Notes: generated from the letters alone by a model not told the origin. A DNA stretch of 64,000 nt from JAYODW01 sp038116745 (GCA_038116745.1 JAYODW010000023.1:12509-76508), one strand, 5' to 3'; counted from the stretch's first letter, positions 18,277 to 27,352 are shown. A program made the numbers and translations.

Positions 18277-18727
18277 CCGAACCGTCGGCCGCCGAGAGGT
18301 GGCCGGCTTCACGCTGATCGAGCTGCTGGTGGTGCTGGCCATCGGCGTGGTCGCGCTGGCCACGGTCAGCGTGCAGGTAGGCAGTTCCCTTGAGGGCAGC
18401 CGCTTCCGTAGTTCTGTGCGTGCGCTCGCAACCGCGCTTAAGCAGGCGCACAGCGCCGCGGTCATGACGCAGGACGAAGTGGTCCTGCAGGTGGACACCG
18501 AAGCGCGCACCTTCGAGTTGGAAGAGGGGCGCTCCCACGCGCTCGAGCCGGCAACGATGGAAATCGAGATGACCGTGGCTGAGCAGGAGGTTGAAGGCTC
18601 CAGGGCAGGGATCCGCTTTTATGGTGACGGCAGCGCGACGGGCGGTCGGATAGCGCTACGACTCGCGCAGCGTGAAGCGGTGATTGATGTTGACTGGCTC
18701 ACTGGTCTGGTGGAGATCCAGCCCTGA
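18248..18727 (+). CDS. gspH: Type II secretion minor pseudopilin GspH
   Basis: This 159-residue minor pseudopilin has the leader ending VAG|FTLIELLVVLAIGVVAL. The body is variable and contains FRSSVRALATALKQAHSAAVM and IRFYGDGSATGGRI, the GspH/FimT-type pattern. The ATG at 18248 lies within the end of gspG (29-nt overlap), giving a leader of about 28 residues, long but plausible. It is a tip-complex component with I, J and K. Confidence 0.9.
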   Translation: MTAISSVGSSRTVGRREVAGFTLIELLVVLAIGVVALATVSVQVGSSLEGSRFRSSVRALATALKQAHSAAVMTQDEVVLQVDTEARTFELEEGRSHALEPATMEIEMTVAEQEVEGSRAGIRFYGDGSATGGRIALRLAQREAVIDVDWLTGLVEIQP

Positions 18728-18732
18728 GTCGG

Positions 18733-19146
18733 GTGCGCTGCAGTCGCGGTTTTACCCTGATTGAGGTTGTTGTCGCGTTTGCCGTTGCCGGCCTCGTGGT
18801 GACGCTGCTCAGTCAGGTGGTGACGGCGGCCAGCCGCAACGCGGCCCGCGTGCGGGATTTCGAGGCAGCGCTGCTGGTCGCAGAATCGACGCTCGATCGG
18901 GCACCTTTCATTGCCACAGAGCAGTCCGAGGGAAAAGACGGGCGTTATGCCTGGGTCATCGACTGGAGCGAATTTGAGTCATCGGCGGCGGACAGCGCGG
19001 ACGCTGGCGCGGAGCTTGCGCCCTCGATGCTGATGCGCGTGACGGTGACAGTCAGCTGGGAGACCGGCGCGGGTAGCCGCCAGCAGGTTGCGATCGAACG
19101 TCTCATGCCGCGACCCGCATGGGCGCAGGACGGAGCTGACCTGTGA
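18733..19146 (+). CDS. gspI: Type II secretion minor pseudopilin GspI
   Basis: A 137-residue protein starting at GTG 18733, five bases after the gspH stop. The short leader MRCSRG is followed by FTLIEVVVAFAVAGLVVTLL. The GspI-typical post-helix region reads AARVRDFEAALLVAESTLDR, and a strand RVTVTVSWETG lies near the C-terminus. Identification rests on the leader, length and operon position. Its stop overlaps the GTG of gspJ (GTGA). Confidence 0.9.
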   Translation: MRCSRGFTLIEVVVAFAVAGLVVTLLSQVVTAASRNAARVRDFEAALLVAESTLDRAPFIATEQSEGKDGRYAWVIDWSEFESSAADSADAGAELAPSMLMRVTVTVSWETGAGSRQQVAIERLMPRPAWAQDGADL

Positions 19147-19919
19147 ACCGGCGTGCCCCCCGGCAAACCGGCGGTTATGCAATGCCGGCACGACGGCCGC
19201 GGGGATTTACCCTGGTGGAAGTCCTGATCGCGGTGGCGCTGACCGCGATTCTGGTGACACTGTTGTTCAGCGCACTTGGGACTTATTTGCGCGCCAGCCA
19301 TGCAGTGACGGGCGTTGTTGAACGCGAAGACCGTTATTACGCGGCCGCTTTTTTCCTGCGGCGACAACTCAGGGAACTGCTGCCATTTTCGACCCTGTCT
19401 GCGGGGGAGGAGGTCATCTTCTCCGGCGAATCTCAGCGACTGCGCTACATCGGGCGGTTGCCCAGCCATCGCGCGCCCGGAGGCACCTTCATCAACGAGC
19501 TTCGGGTGGAAAAACAGGACGCGCAGCAGGCCCTGGTGCTCTACTACAAGCCGCTCCCGCCAGTTGCGGAGCTGGCGGATGCTGATATTGGCCGGCTGGA
19601 ACAGGCGGGTGACAGGATCCTGCTTGGCGAACTCGACGAGGCAGGGTTCGCCTATTGCAGAGCAGACGATTGTGCGCTGGACGGCGAATGGCGGGAGACC
19701 TGGAGCAACGCTGACGGGCTGCCCGAGCTGGTGCGCCTGAGACTGGCACGGAGCGGCGATGAGCCAGAGCAGCTGATCTTCCGGGTCGCGGCCGCATCGG
19801 CGGTGTCGCCTGATGCGGCAGGCCCCGCACAGACCACGGATGAAGATGTACCGGATCGGCCGGCGGTACCGCGCGCGGGTGACGTGCCGCAGGGTGCATC
19901 AGGAAGCGGCAGGCTATGA
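19143..19919 (+). CDS. gspJ: Type II secretion minor pseudopilin GspJ
   Basis: A 258-residue pseudopilin. The leader ends RPRG|FTLVEVLIAVALTAILVTLL, then RYYAAAFFLRRQLRELLPF begins the globular domain. The length is typical of GspJ. The GTG start overlaps the gspI stop by four bases, and the stop overlaps the gspK ATG, so translation is probably coupled. A low-complexity acidic/proline-rich tail from about 220 is unlike the conserved core. Confidence 0.92.
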   Translation: MNRRAPRQTGGYAMPARRPRGFTLVEVLIAVALTAILVTLLFSALGTYLRASHAVTGVVEREDRYYAAAFFLRRQLRELLPFSTLSAGEEVIFSGESQRLRYIGRLPSHRAPGGTFINELRVEKQDAQQALVLYYKPLPPVAELADADIGRLEQAGDRILLGELDEAGFAYCRADDCALDGEWRETWSNADGLPELVRLRLARSGDEPEQLIFRVAAASAVSPDAAGPAQTTDEDVPDRPAVPRAGDVPQGASGSGRL

Positions 19920-20800
19920 CCCGACAACGACAGCGTGGAGTCGCCCTGGTCATGGTCACGTGGCTCGGCGTGCTGGGCACCCTGGTCGTGCTGAATCTGT
20001 CCGCCCTCGTCCGCGTGGAAGTGAAAGAGGTTGGCGCGAGAATCACCGCGGCTCAGGCTCGCGCGGCGGCAGAGTCGGGGATCTGGATTGCGCTTGAAGC
20101 AATCACGCGCTCAGCCGAGGAACCTTGGCCGATCAACGGACGCACCATCGAGTATCCGTTCGGCGACTTCGAGCTTGAGATTGCGGTGCAGGGGCAATCC
20201 GGCTTGCTCGATCTCAACCGGACTTCCATCGATTTGATTCAACAGGCCGTCGAGACGGTGCTGGAAGACGCCGGACGCGCTGAGGTTCTGGCAGCCGCCA
20301 TCGGTGAAGCGCGTGACTCTTTGACCGCGTCTGCAGCCGCCAGCGCCCCGCGACAGGGTACGCGCCAGCGCGCAGCCGCCGCGGCGGGTCCCAGACCCTT
20401 CCGGACGGTCGAAGAGCTCGGCCGGGTCGCGGATCTGCCGGTGGAGCAGTTCGATGCGCTGGCGTCGTTATTCACGGTACACAGTCAGAGCGGCGAGGTG
20501 CAGGTCGCGCTCGCCCCCGACAGTGTGCTGCGTGCGCTGCCCGATCTGGTCGCAGGCGGGACGGACGCCCTGCTCGCGTCCCGCACGCAAAGCGGCGCCG
20601 AATCGGCGGCGCCGACGTTGGTGCAGCAGCGCGATCGAGTCTATGCGATCCAGGTGCAGGCGCGCGATGATCGGGCGGTGGCGCGCACCCGGGTGCTTGT
20701 TGAAGCGCGCGGTAGTGCCCCAGGCGGCTTTGTCATCATTGAGTGGCAGGATGGCTGGTACCATCGAGCGCCGGATAGCGCTGAGGATAGCGACGTATAA
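19916..20800 (+). CDS. gspK: Type II secretion minor pseudopilin GspK
   Basis: A 294-residue protein with leader RQRG|VALVMVTWLGVLGTLVVLNL. As usual for GspK there is no glutamate at +5 (it is Met). The globular region contains LQGQ-like QGQSGLLDLNRT, the T2SSK domain with an inserted Ala/Arg-rich linker (about 125-155) and FRTVEELGRVADLPVEQFDAL. GspK caps the pseudopilus tip with I and J. The ATG overlaps the end of gspJ (ATGA). Confidence 0.92.
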   Translation: MTRQRQRGVALVMVTWLGVLGTLVVLNLSALVRVEVKEVGARITAAQARAAAESGIWIALEAITRSAEEPWPINGRTIEYPFGDFELEIAVQGQSGLLDLNRTSIDLIQQAVETVLEDAGRAEVLAAAIGEARDSLTASAAASAPRQGTRQRAAAAAGPRPFRTVEELGRVADLPVEQFDALASLFTVHSQSGEVQVALAPDSVLRALPDLVAGGTDALLASRTQSGAESAAPTLVQQRDRVYAIQVQARDDRAVARTRVLVEARGSAPGGFVIIEWQDGWYHRAPDSAEDSDV

Positions 20801-20803
20801 CTT

Positions 20804-21871
20804 ATGGGCATTCGCGCTCAGCTGAGAGAGTTTTTCGACTGGTGGAACACGGGACTGGCTCAAGGACTGCCTGCACGCTGGCGCGGGCGCAGTCTGTTGC
20901 CGGAACAGTGGCTGCTGCTCGAGCAGCAGGAAGGACATTTCACGGCCACGCGCAACGGTGGCGACAAACCTGTCACGGCCCCGTTTGACCCTGCCGAGGG
21001 GGCGGCCGCGCTGTCCGATTGGCCCGCCGGACTGCGTCACGCCCTGTTGTCACGTGCCGTGCCGAAAGTCCTGCGCCTGCGGGAGGAACAGATCCTGGGT
21101 GCCGTGACGACTTATCCGCCGTCCGCGCGGGCGCAGCTTCAGCGCATCGCCCGTTTCGATGTGGATCGCCTGACGCCGTTTAAAAACGAGGACGTTTACG
21201 CCTCCGCCCAGATTCTGGGAGCGGATGAGAAACAGCTTCAGGTCAGGCTGCTCGTGGCCCGCCGTAGCGATGTTGATCGGTTGTGTGACCTGCTGCTGCC
21301 GTTGGGTGTTTCGGTAGATATTGTGGATTGCGTGTCCGCGCCTTACCTCGAAACCGGCTGCAATCTGATTGAAACGCCGGGGCGCAAGCCTTCCTTTGTT
21401 CCCAGCACGCAGCGCTGGCTCCTGGCAATGGCCTGCCTGCTCGCCACGCTGGCTTTCCCCCTGCGCGAAGCCTGGCAGCTCAATGATGCTATCGAGGGGC
21501 TGCAGGCGACTTCCGAGAAGGCGCAGGCCGCTGCTGCGCAGACAGCAAAACTGCGCGAGCAGATTGAGGCGCGGCAGCATGCGCGCACGTTTCTGGCCGA
21601 GCGGGAGCAGCATTACGTGCGTGCGGTTGATGTGTTGCGGGCGGTGACGCACGCGCTGCCCGATCACGCCTGGCTGCACCGCTTCGAACTGAAGGGCGAC
21701 ACTCTCGTGCTCCAGGGAGAGAGCCGGGAGGGTGCGGTGCTGCCGGTCATGCTCGAGGCGACGGGGGTTATCACCGAGCCGCGTTTCACCTCGCCGCTGG
21801 TGCGTAATCCCGGCAGCAACGCAGAGCGCTTTACCCTCGGCGCCGGCATCGCGGCGGGGCAGCCCAGGTGA
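20804..21871 (+). CDS. gspL: Type II secretion inner-membrane protein GspL (PilN-like C-terminus)
   Basis: A 355-residue bitopic protein. The cytoplasmic N-terminal part (about 1-200) is a shortened actin-like GspL domain containing LSRAVPKVLRLREEQILGA. A single membrane segment follows near 204-222 (WLLAMACLLATLAFPL), then a coiled stretch and a PilN/GspL-like periplasmic ferredoxin-fold domain (HAWLHRFELKGDTLVLQGES). It would recruit GspE to the platform and pair with GspM. The start at 20804 is four bases after the gspK stop. Confidence 0.88.
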   Translation: MGIRAQLREFFDWWNTGLAQGLPARWRGRSLLPEQWLLLEQQEGHFTATRNGGDKPVTAPFDPAEGAAALSDWPAGLRHALLSRAVPKVLRLREEQILGAVTTYPPSARAQLQRIARFDVDRLTPFKNEDVYASAQILGADEKQLQVRLLVARRSDVDRLCDLLLPLGVSVDIVDCVSAPYLETGCNLIETPGRKPSFVPSTQRWLLAMACLLATLAFPLREAWQLNDAIEGLQATSEKAQAAAAQTAKLREQIEARQHARTFLAEREQHYVRAVDVLRAVTHALPDHAWLHRFELKGDTLVLQGESREGAVLPVMLEATGVITEPRFTSPLVRNPGSNAERFTLGAGIAAGQPR

Positions 21872-22455
21872 CCGCTGCGCGGCGTCATGGACTGCTGGCC
21901 TGGAGCCTGCTGCTGTGCGTGCTGGCCGCATTTTTTGCCGGCGCTTACCTCCCATTACTGGATTATCGTGATAAACAGCGTGAGCGCTACGCGGCTACGT
22001 TGGACCGCGTGCAGCGCCTGCAGCGCCTTGCGCGCTCTGAGACCCGTCTACGCGAGGAGCTGGCGACGCTCGATCGCTCCAGGCTCGAATCCAGCGCCAG
22101 TCTCATCGCTGCGGGCTCGTTGTCGCAGGGGAGCGCCGGGCTGCAGCGGCTGGTCTCAGAGCGGGTGGCGGGGCAGGGCGTACGTCAGTTGTCGATCCAG
22201 CCGCTGCAGCCGCTCACCGATCAGGCGCTGCCGCAGCTTTCGCTGAACGCGCAGCTGGAGGGCGCCTACGACAACGTGCACAGTCTTCTGTATGAGCTGG
22301 AGACCGGAATCCCGCGGGTCTTTGTCGACGAGCTGGTGATCGAGACGCGCCGCCCGGCGCGGCGCCGAGCTCGTCGTGGCGCGCCGGAGGTGCAGACGCC
22401 GGATACGGTAACTGCGCGGTTGCGTCTGAGCGCTTTTATGGAGCAGCTGCCATGA
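21868..22455 (+). CDS. gspM: Type II secretion inner-membrane protein GspM
   Basis: A 195-residue protein with one N-terminal membrane anchor (GLLAWSLLLCVLAAFFAGAYLP), a coiled-coil neck (RDKQRERYAATLDRVQRLQR) and a small periplasmic domain with the GspM-type segment VRQLSIQPLQPL and VHSLLYELETGIPRVFV. An Arg-rich insertion lies near residues 160-170. The GTG start overlaps the gspL stop. Identified by architecture and operon position. Confidence 0.9.
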   Translation: MTAARRHGLLAWSLLLCVLAAFFAGAYLPLLDYRDKQRERYAATLDRVQRLQRLARSETRLREELATLDRSRLESSASLIAAGSLSQGSAGLQRLVSERVAGQGVRQLSIQPLQPLTDQALPQLSLNAQLEGAYDNVHSLLYELETGIPRVFVDELVIETRRPARRRARRGAPEVQTPDTVTARLRLSAFMEQLP

Positions 22456-23168
22456 CGGCAGCGCTTCTGCGGGACCCGCTCAGTCTTGTTCTGGCCGCGT
22501 TGACGGCCGGTATTCTCCTGGTCAGCGCCTTACTGCCGGCGGTCGGGCCGGATGGCTATGTTGACGGCGGGCGCCAGGGCGCCACCGTTGTGGACGGTGA
22601 AACTGAAGCGCAGACCGCTCCCCCTGCTCCGGCACCTGCCGCGGCCGACTATCACGAGAATCTTGAGCGACCGCTGTTCCGGGAAGACCGCCGTCCTTAC
22701 GTAGCACCCTTACCGGACGCGTCCGGCGAGACGACTGAAACGCCAGAGCCTGCACCCCAGGGTACGCCAGCCCAGTTCGAATTGCTGGGGATCGTGATCA
22801 ACGAGGACACGCGAATTGCGATGCTCCGAAACAAGGCCGGGGGTGAAGCCCGCAGCGCGCCCGAGGGCGGAGAAGTCGACGGTTGGAACGTCGAGGAGAT
22901 CGCCGGGGATCACGTTACCATGCGATCGGCAGGCCAGGTCGAGACCCTGCAGCTGGAGCGGAAAAACGGCCCGGAAATGCCGCAAGCCCGAGCGAAGAGC
23001 CTGGCTGAAAGACGCGCCAAAGCCCGTGATGCCCGCCGTCGGCTGCTTGAGCGGCGGCGCAAGCTCGGCGCAGTGCCTGCCGCTGCCGCGCTTGAAGACG
23101 CAGACCTCGCCGATTTCGATCAGCCACCCGACGAAGAAGTAGACGATATTCCCGAAGACGAACCATGA
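22452..23168 (+). CDS. gspN: Type II secretion protein N (XpsN; GspC-like linker)
   Basis: A 238-residue bitopic protein: a membrane helix at about 10-32, a Pro/Ala-rich linker, then a homology-region-like beta domain (FELLGIVINEDTRIAMLRNKAG, WNVEEIAGDHVTMRS) as in GspC/XpsN, which contacts the secretin N0 domain. The C-terminus is unusual, with a basic helix (RAKARDARRRLLERRRKL) followed by a very acidic tail. It takes the GspC place, since no longer GspC is in the operon, matching the Xps arrangement where N precedes D. It overlaps gspM and gspD by four bases each. Confidence 0.82.
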   Translation: MTAALLRDPLSLVLAALTAGILLVSALLPAVGPDGYVDGGRQGATVVDGETEAQTAPPAPAPAAADYHENLERPLFREDRRPYVAPLPDASGETTETPEPAPQGTPAQFELLGIVINEDTRIAMLRNKAGGEARSAPEGGEVDGWNVEEIAGDHVTMRSAGQVETLQLERKNGPEMPQARAKSLAERRAKARDARRRLLERRRKLGAVPAAAALEDADLADFDQPPDEEVDDIPEDEP

Positions 23169-25324
23169 CCGACCGCAGCATACCCCCCGTCAGAGAGCAA
23201 AATTCCTTGTCTGGTTCGATCCAGGCGGGGCGCTATGTGTTGGTGGTGGCGCTGCTGCTCCTGACTGCGTGCCAGCCTGCCGTGCGCGAGACTCCATTCG
23301 AGAAAGCCATGTCCAAGTTCGATCCTGTTGGACAGGGCGCGGAAGTCAATGACGGCAGCGGGCAGACAGCCGAGGCAGCGGCAAGCGAAGAAGCCGCCGC
23401 AGATTACGAAGTCGCGCTTGGTACTGACCAGACTGTACGGGCCGGCCAGCCGGTGCCGGTAAGCTCTTCAGATGAAGACGCGCGCGATGTGGTGCTCAAT
23501 TTTCAGGGCGCCGACGTGCAGGAAGTGGTCAAGGTTGTGATCGGTGATGTGCTTGGCAGGAACTACGTCGTTGATCCAGCTGTCTCGGGCAAAATCACGA
23601 CCGAGACGTCCTCTGGCCTGCGCAAAGAAGACCTGCTGCCCGTCCTGGAGCGCTTGCTGCGGCTGAACGGAGCCACCCTGATCGACCGCGGTGATCTCAT
23701 CGAGATCCTGCCCAGCAGCGGCGCCGTGAAGGCCACCAGCCCACACGCAGCGCTGCGGGAAGGCACGGCCCCTGCCGGCTTCTCCACCCGTATCTACCCT
23801 CTGCGCTTTGTTGGTGTTGCTGAAATGCAGAAAATCCTCGCCCCGCTCGCGGGTGAGGAGGCAGTGGTCTACGCTGACACCCTGCGTAATCTGCTCATCC
23901 TGTCCGGCACCGCGGCGGAGCAGCGGCGTTACGCCGATACGATTGCAACGTTCGACGTCAACTGGATGGAGGGTATGTCGGTCGGCCTCTATCGGATCGA
24001 GCACGCTGCACCGTCGGATGTCATGAAAGAGCTCGGCGAAGCTCTGGGCGATGAGCAGGGTAAATTCATGAATGGCCTGGTGCGCCTGGTGGAGATTGAT
24101 CGGATCAGTGCCCTGCTGGCCATCTCTCCATCCTCTGACGCGTTGTCAGAGATCGGACGTTGGATCAGACGTCTCGACATCCCCGGCGATTCACTGGACC
24201 CGAACCTCTATGTGATCCGCCTGCAGAACGCTAAAGCTGCCGAAGTTGCTGGAATTCTGAGCGAAGTATTTGCCAAGGACGGCAAGTCGGCGACCCGCCG
24301 GCCGGTGGAACTGGCGCCAGGTAACCGCGCGGAAACCGTCGCGTCGAGAGCAGACAAAGCTGCAGACAAGGCAGAGCGCTCAAAGAGCGCCGCGGCGAGC
24401 AGCACACGGTCCGGCGCTGGGGTGGCGGTATCGGTCGGTGAAGACGTGCGCATCATTCCGGATGAGACCAACAACGCGCTGGTGGTCATGGCCACGCCGC
24501 GTGAGTACGAGATCATTCTCGCCGCGGTGCGCAAGCTCGATATCGTGCCTCTGCAGGTGCTCGTCGAAGCGTCGATTATCGAGGTCTCCCTTGAAAAGAA
24601 ACTGCAGTACGGGGTCGAGTGGTATTTCAAGAATGGTTTCGGTGATTCCAAGTCCGGGATCGGGATCCTCGACCTGGGTGATGCCGGGGTAAACAGGCTG
24701 GCGCCGGGTTTCTCCTACGCGGTGCTTGATGGCGTGGACGATGTGCGGGTGGTGCTGAACGCGCTCGATTCCGAATCCGAGCTCAAGATTCTCTCCTCGC
24801 CATCGCTGATGGTGCTGGACAACCAGACCGCGACGATCAACGTCGGTGATGAGATCCCGGTGCCGACTTCTGAGGCTACCAGCAACATTGATTCCAACGC
24901 CCGTACGGTCAACCAGATCCAGTACCGCAACACCGGCGTGACCCTCGAGGTGACTCCGCGAGTCAACGCGGGCGGTCTGGTGACGATGGAGGTCAATCAG
25001 GAAGTCAGCGAGGCGGCCGAAACCAAATCCTCTGAGCTGAACGCACCGACTATCGTGCGGCGCAGTATTACCAGCACCGTGGCGGTCCAGAGCGGCCAGA
25101 CGATAGTGCTCGGCGGACTCATCCGTGAAGCCGCTTCGGGCGGGGAAAGCGGCGTGCCCGTCATGCGCAGCATTCCGGTCCTCGGCAAGCTGTTCGGTCA
25201 GACCGCCGACTCCAAGGTGCGCACTGAACTGCTGGTGCTGATCACGCCCCGTGCCGTCGGCGGTGATAGCGAGGCCCGAGCGCTCAGTCGCGAGTACGCT
25301 GAGAAGATGCGGGGGATCTGGTGA
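23165..25324 (+). CDS. gspD: Type II secretion outer-membrane secretin GspD
   Basis: A 719-residue secretin. A lipoprotein signal with lipobox LTAC (cysteine near residue 36) suggests self-piloting to the outer membrane. The N0 domain begins near VVLNFQGADVQEVVKVVIG, N1-N3 follow (TRIYPLRFVGVAEMQKILAP; LYVIRLQNAKAAEVAGILSEVF, with a Ser/Lys/Ala-rich insertion), then the secretin domain (VEASIIEVSLEKKLQYGVEW, LSSPSLMVLDNQTATINVG, VVQSGQTIVLGGLIRE). Being last in the operon rather than next to gspC is the Xps-type order. A hairpin without T tract (arms at 25326-25331 and 25336-25341) follows the stop. Confidence 0.95.
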   Translation: MTDRSIPPVREQNSLSGSIQAGRYVLVVALLLLTACQPAVRETPFEKAMSKFDPVGQGAEVNDGSGQTAEAAASEEAAADYEVALGTDQTVRAGQPVPVSSSDEDARDVVLNFQGADVQEVVKVVIGDVLGRNYVVDPAVSGKITTETSSGLRKEDLLPVLERLLRLNGATLIDRGDLIEILPSSGAVKATSPHAALREGTAPAGFSTRIYPLRFVGVAEMQKILAPLAGEEAVVYADTLRNLLILSGTAAEQRRYADTIATFDVNWMEGMSVGLYRIEHAAPSDVMKELGEALGDEQGKFMNGLVRLVEIDRISALLAISPSSDALSEIGRWIRRLDIPGDSLDPNLYVIRLQNAKAAEVAGILSEVFAKDGKSATRRPVELAPGNRAETVASRADKAADKAERSKSAAASSTRSGAGVAVSVGEDVRIIPDETNNALVVMATPREYEIILAAVRKLDIVPLQVLVEASIIEVSLEKKLQYGVEWYFKNGFGDSKSGIGILDLGDAGVNRLAPGFSYAVLDGVDDVRVVLNALDSESELKILSSPSLMVLDNQTATINVGDEIPVPTSEATSNIDSNARTVNQIQYRNTGVTLEVTPRVNAGGLVTMEVNQEVSEAAETKSSELNAPTIVRRSITSTVAVQSGQTIVLGGLIREAASGGESGVPVMRSIPVLGKLFGQTADSKVRTELLVLITPRAVGGDSEARALSREYAEKMRGIW

Positions 25325-25325
25325 G

Positions 25326-25341
25326 GGAACGTCCTCGTTCC
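25326..25341 (+). terminator. Short hairpin between gspD and the convergent LysR gene
   Basis: GGAACG (25326-25331) and CGTTCC (25336-25341) form a perfect six-pair stem with loop TCCT, two bases after the gspD stop and in the 41-base gap between convergent genes. No T tract is present on either strand, so it is only a candidate transcription end. Confidence 0.35.
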
Positions 25342-25365
25342 GGCGGGCTCCGGGGGCCTTGAACC

Positions 25366-26295
25366 TCAGCGGGTCGGCAGGGGCGGCAGCGTAGCGCTCA
25401 CCTCGATAATCCTTTCTCTGAGCCATTGGTGGGTGGGATCGGCGTCGAAATTCGGATCCCAGTACAGATTGATCTCAAGTTCCGGGTAATCCACCGGCGG
25501 GGTGACCAGCTTGACCGGGATCTGGCGGCACATGAAGCGCGCCAGGCGCTCCTGCATGATCGCCACCGCGCCTGACTCTGAGACGATCATCGGTAGCGCC
25601 ATGTAGTGCGGGGTCAGGATCCGATTGCGATAACGGATCCCGAGATCGGCCAGGTGACGCGTTTCATGGCTGGCCAGCACACCGGGCGAGGCGGTGTAAG
25701 TTGCCTGGGGAATGCCGATGAATTCCTCAACCGGCATGCCTTCGTAGACCTTCTCATTATCACGGGCTGCGACGCAGACGTAGCGGTCGCGGAACAGGGT
25801 GGCGTGCGACATCCGCGCGGTATTGATGGCGTCCCGCGGCACGATGAACAGCTCTGTTTCAGTCGGTCGGCGCCCGCCGGCCATGAACGGCTTGACGTCG
25901 ACCAGGTAGATGGTCAGGTTCGGCGCGTCGTTTTCCAGGCAGTGCATCAGTTTGGCGCCAAGTAGCCAGTCGATGTAATCCGCGGTGGCGATGGTGATCT
26001 CCCGGCGGGCCAGGCGGGGGTCCTCAAAGGTCAGATCCAGCGCCTCGTTGACCTGACTCAGGATCATGCGGACCCTTGGCGCGAGCGCGGCTGCTCGCGC
26101 GGACGGCTGCATTTCGCGTCCGTTCCACACGAACAAGGGGTCCTCAAAGCTCGTGCGCAGTCGCTCCAGCGCCAGGCTGACTGCGGACTGCGTGCGGTGG
26201 ATCCGTCGTGCCACCCGGCTCACGCTGCGCTCCGTCCATAGAGCGTCGAAAATCAGCAGGAGATTCAGATCGAGGTTACGTGGCAGACCGCTCAT
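25366..26295 (-). CDS. LysR-family regulator (NodD/LinR-like)
   Basis: A 309-residue LTTR: N-terminal winged helix (LDLNLLLIFDALWTERSVSRVARRIHRTQSAVSLALERLR) and a C-terminal effector domain with the NodD/NahR-type segments FVWNGREMQPSARA and HPHYM-like LTPHYMALPMIVSES. The ATG at 26295 precedes the conserved LPRNLDLNLL start; an upstream TTG at 26325 would add ten hydrophobic residues. Divergent placement next to the ring-cleavage genes suggests it controls them in response to a pathway intermediate; regulators of this subgroup commonly sense aromatic compounds. Confidence 0.88.
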   Translation of the reverse strand: MSGLPRNLDLNLLLIFDALWTERSVSRVARRIHRTQSAVSLALERLRTSFEDPLFVWNGREMQPSARAAALAPRVRMILSQVNEALDLTFEDPRLARREITIATADYIDWLLGAKLMHCLENDAPNLTIYLVDVKPFMAGGRRPTETELFIVPRDAINTARMSHATLFRDRYVCVAARDNEKVYEGMPVEEFIGIPQATYTASPGVLASHETRHLADLGIRYRNRILTPHYMALPMIVSESGAVAIMQERLARFMCRQIPVKLVTPPVDYPELEINLYWDPNFDADPTHQWLRERIIEVSATLPPLPTR

Positions 26296-26309
26296 GAAAT
26301 CAATAAAAC

Positions 26310-26324
26310 TGATACTGAATATCA
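26310..26324. promoter_or_regulatory. Candidate LysR operator
   Basis: TGATA-CTGAA-TATCA is a perfect dyad with five-base arms and five-base centre, 15 bp upstream of the LysR start and about 90 bp upstream of the dioxygenase start. It lies in a short AT-rich stretch of otherwise GC-rich DNA. Position and symmetry fit a LysR-type site; binding is inferred. Confidence 0.45.
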
Positions 26325-26414
26325 AGCATATTAATTTGTTTTATGGAAAAACTCGTCTTACCTTCCGCTCCTCGCAGCGATCACACGCACAGACCTGTAG
26401 GGGAGGGTTATGAC

Positions 26415-27311
26415 ATGACGAGCGTGCTGGAACTCGGCTACCTGGGAATAGAGGCGTCAGATTTGCCAGCCTGGGAGCATTTCGCGGTTGAAATCCTGGG
26501 GCTGCAGCGTGCTGAGGGCAGTCATACCGGACAGCTCGGCCTGCGCATTGATGACCGCGCCCAGCGCATCCTGATCACACAGGGCTCAGCGGACGACATG
26601 TGTTACGTCGGTTATGACTGCGGTGACGATGCAGGCCTTGAGGCGATTGTTGAGCGCCTGCGTGGCGCGGGTAATGCGGTTGATGCCTGCGACGCACAGA
26701 CCGCAGCAAGTCGCGCCGTCAGGCGGCTATTTGCCACGACTGATCCTCGGGGCAGTCGGATCGAGCTCTATGTCGACCTCGCGCGCGCGGCGACGCCGTT
26801 TCACTCCGACCTGGTGTCTTCCGGTTTTTTTACCGCTAACGGTGGCCTGGGCCATACGTTTTTCCCAGCGGCACACGCGACCATGAGGCCGTTCTACGAG
26901 CTGCTCGGCTTCCGTCTGAGCGACTACATCCAGCAGGAAATCGCGCCCGGCATGCTGATGGACGCGGCGTTCATGCATTGCAACGGCCGTCATCACACGG
27001 TCGCGTTTGCTGCGTTCCCCTACCCGAAGAAACTGCATCACCTGATGCTCGAGGTGAACAATCGAATTGATGTCGGGCTGGCCTACGACCGGGTACTGGC
27101 GGCCCGCCTGCCGCTTGAGTCAACGATGGGCATGCACCCCAACGACCTGATGTTTTCCTTCTACGTCAAGACGCCGTCAGGATTTGCCATTGAATTCGGT
27201 GCCGAAGGGCGCCTCATAGAAGACGACGCCAGCTGGGAAGTGCAGACCTATGACCGCCTCAGCATCTGGGGTCACAAACCTCCTGCGGAAGTTGTTGCCG
27301 GACTGTCCTGA
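26415..27311 (+). CDS. Type I extradiol ring-cleavage dioxygenase (BphC/HsaC-like)
   Basis: A 298-residue two-domain vicinal-oxygen-chelate protein. The N-terminal module starts LELGYLGIEASDLPAWEHFA; the catalytic C-terminal module carries the three iron ligands in GLGHTFF (His), KLHHLMLEV (His) and FAIEFGAEG (Glu), with the active-site HHTVAF block between. It would open a catechol ring next to its hydroxyls (meta cleavage) using Fe(II) and O2. GGGAGG precedes the ATG at 26415; the frame from 26343 has a poor leader. The downstream hydrolase and hydroxylase support an aromatic or steroid-ring pathway. Confidence 0.93.
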   Translation: MTSVLELGYLGIEASDLPAWEHFAVEILGLQRAEGSHTGQLGLRIDDRAQRILITQGSADDMCYVGYDCGDDAGLEAIVERLRGAGNAVDACDAQTAASRAVRRLFATTDPRGSRIELYVDLARAATPFHSDLVSSGFFTANGGLGHTFFPAAHATMRPFYELLGFRLSDYIQQEIAPGMLMDAAFMHCNGRHHTVAFAAFPYPKKLHHLMLEVNNRIDVGLAYDRVLAARLPLESTMGMHPNDLMFSFYVKTPSGFAIEFGAEGRLIEDDASWEVQTYDRLSIWGHKPPAEVVAGLS

Positions 27312-27352
27312 ACTGCCGCCAGGCGGCCATCGAAAATTCGAGGAAATCGAAC

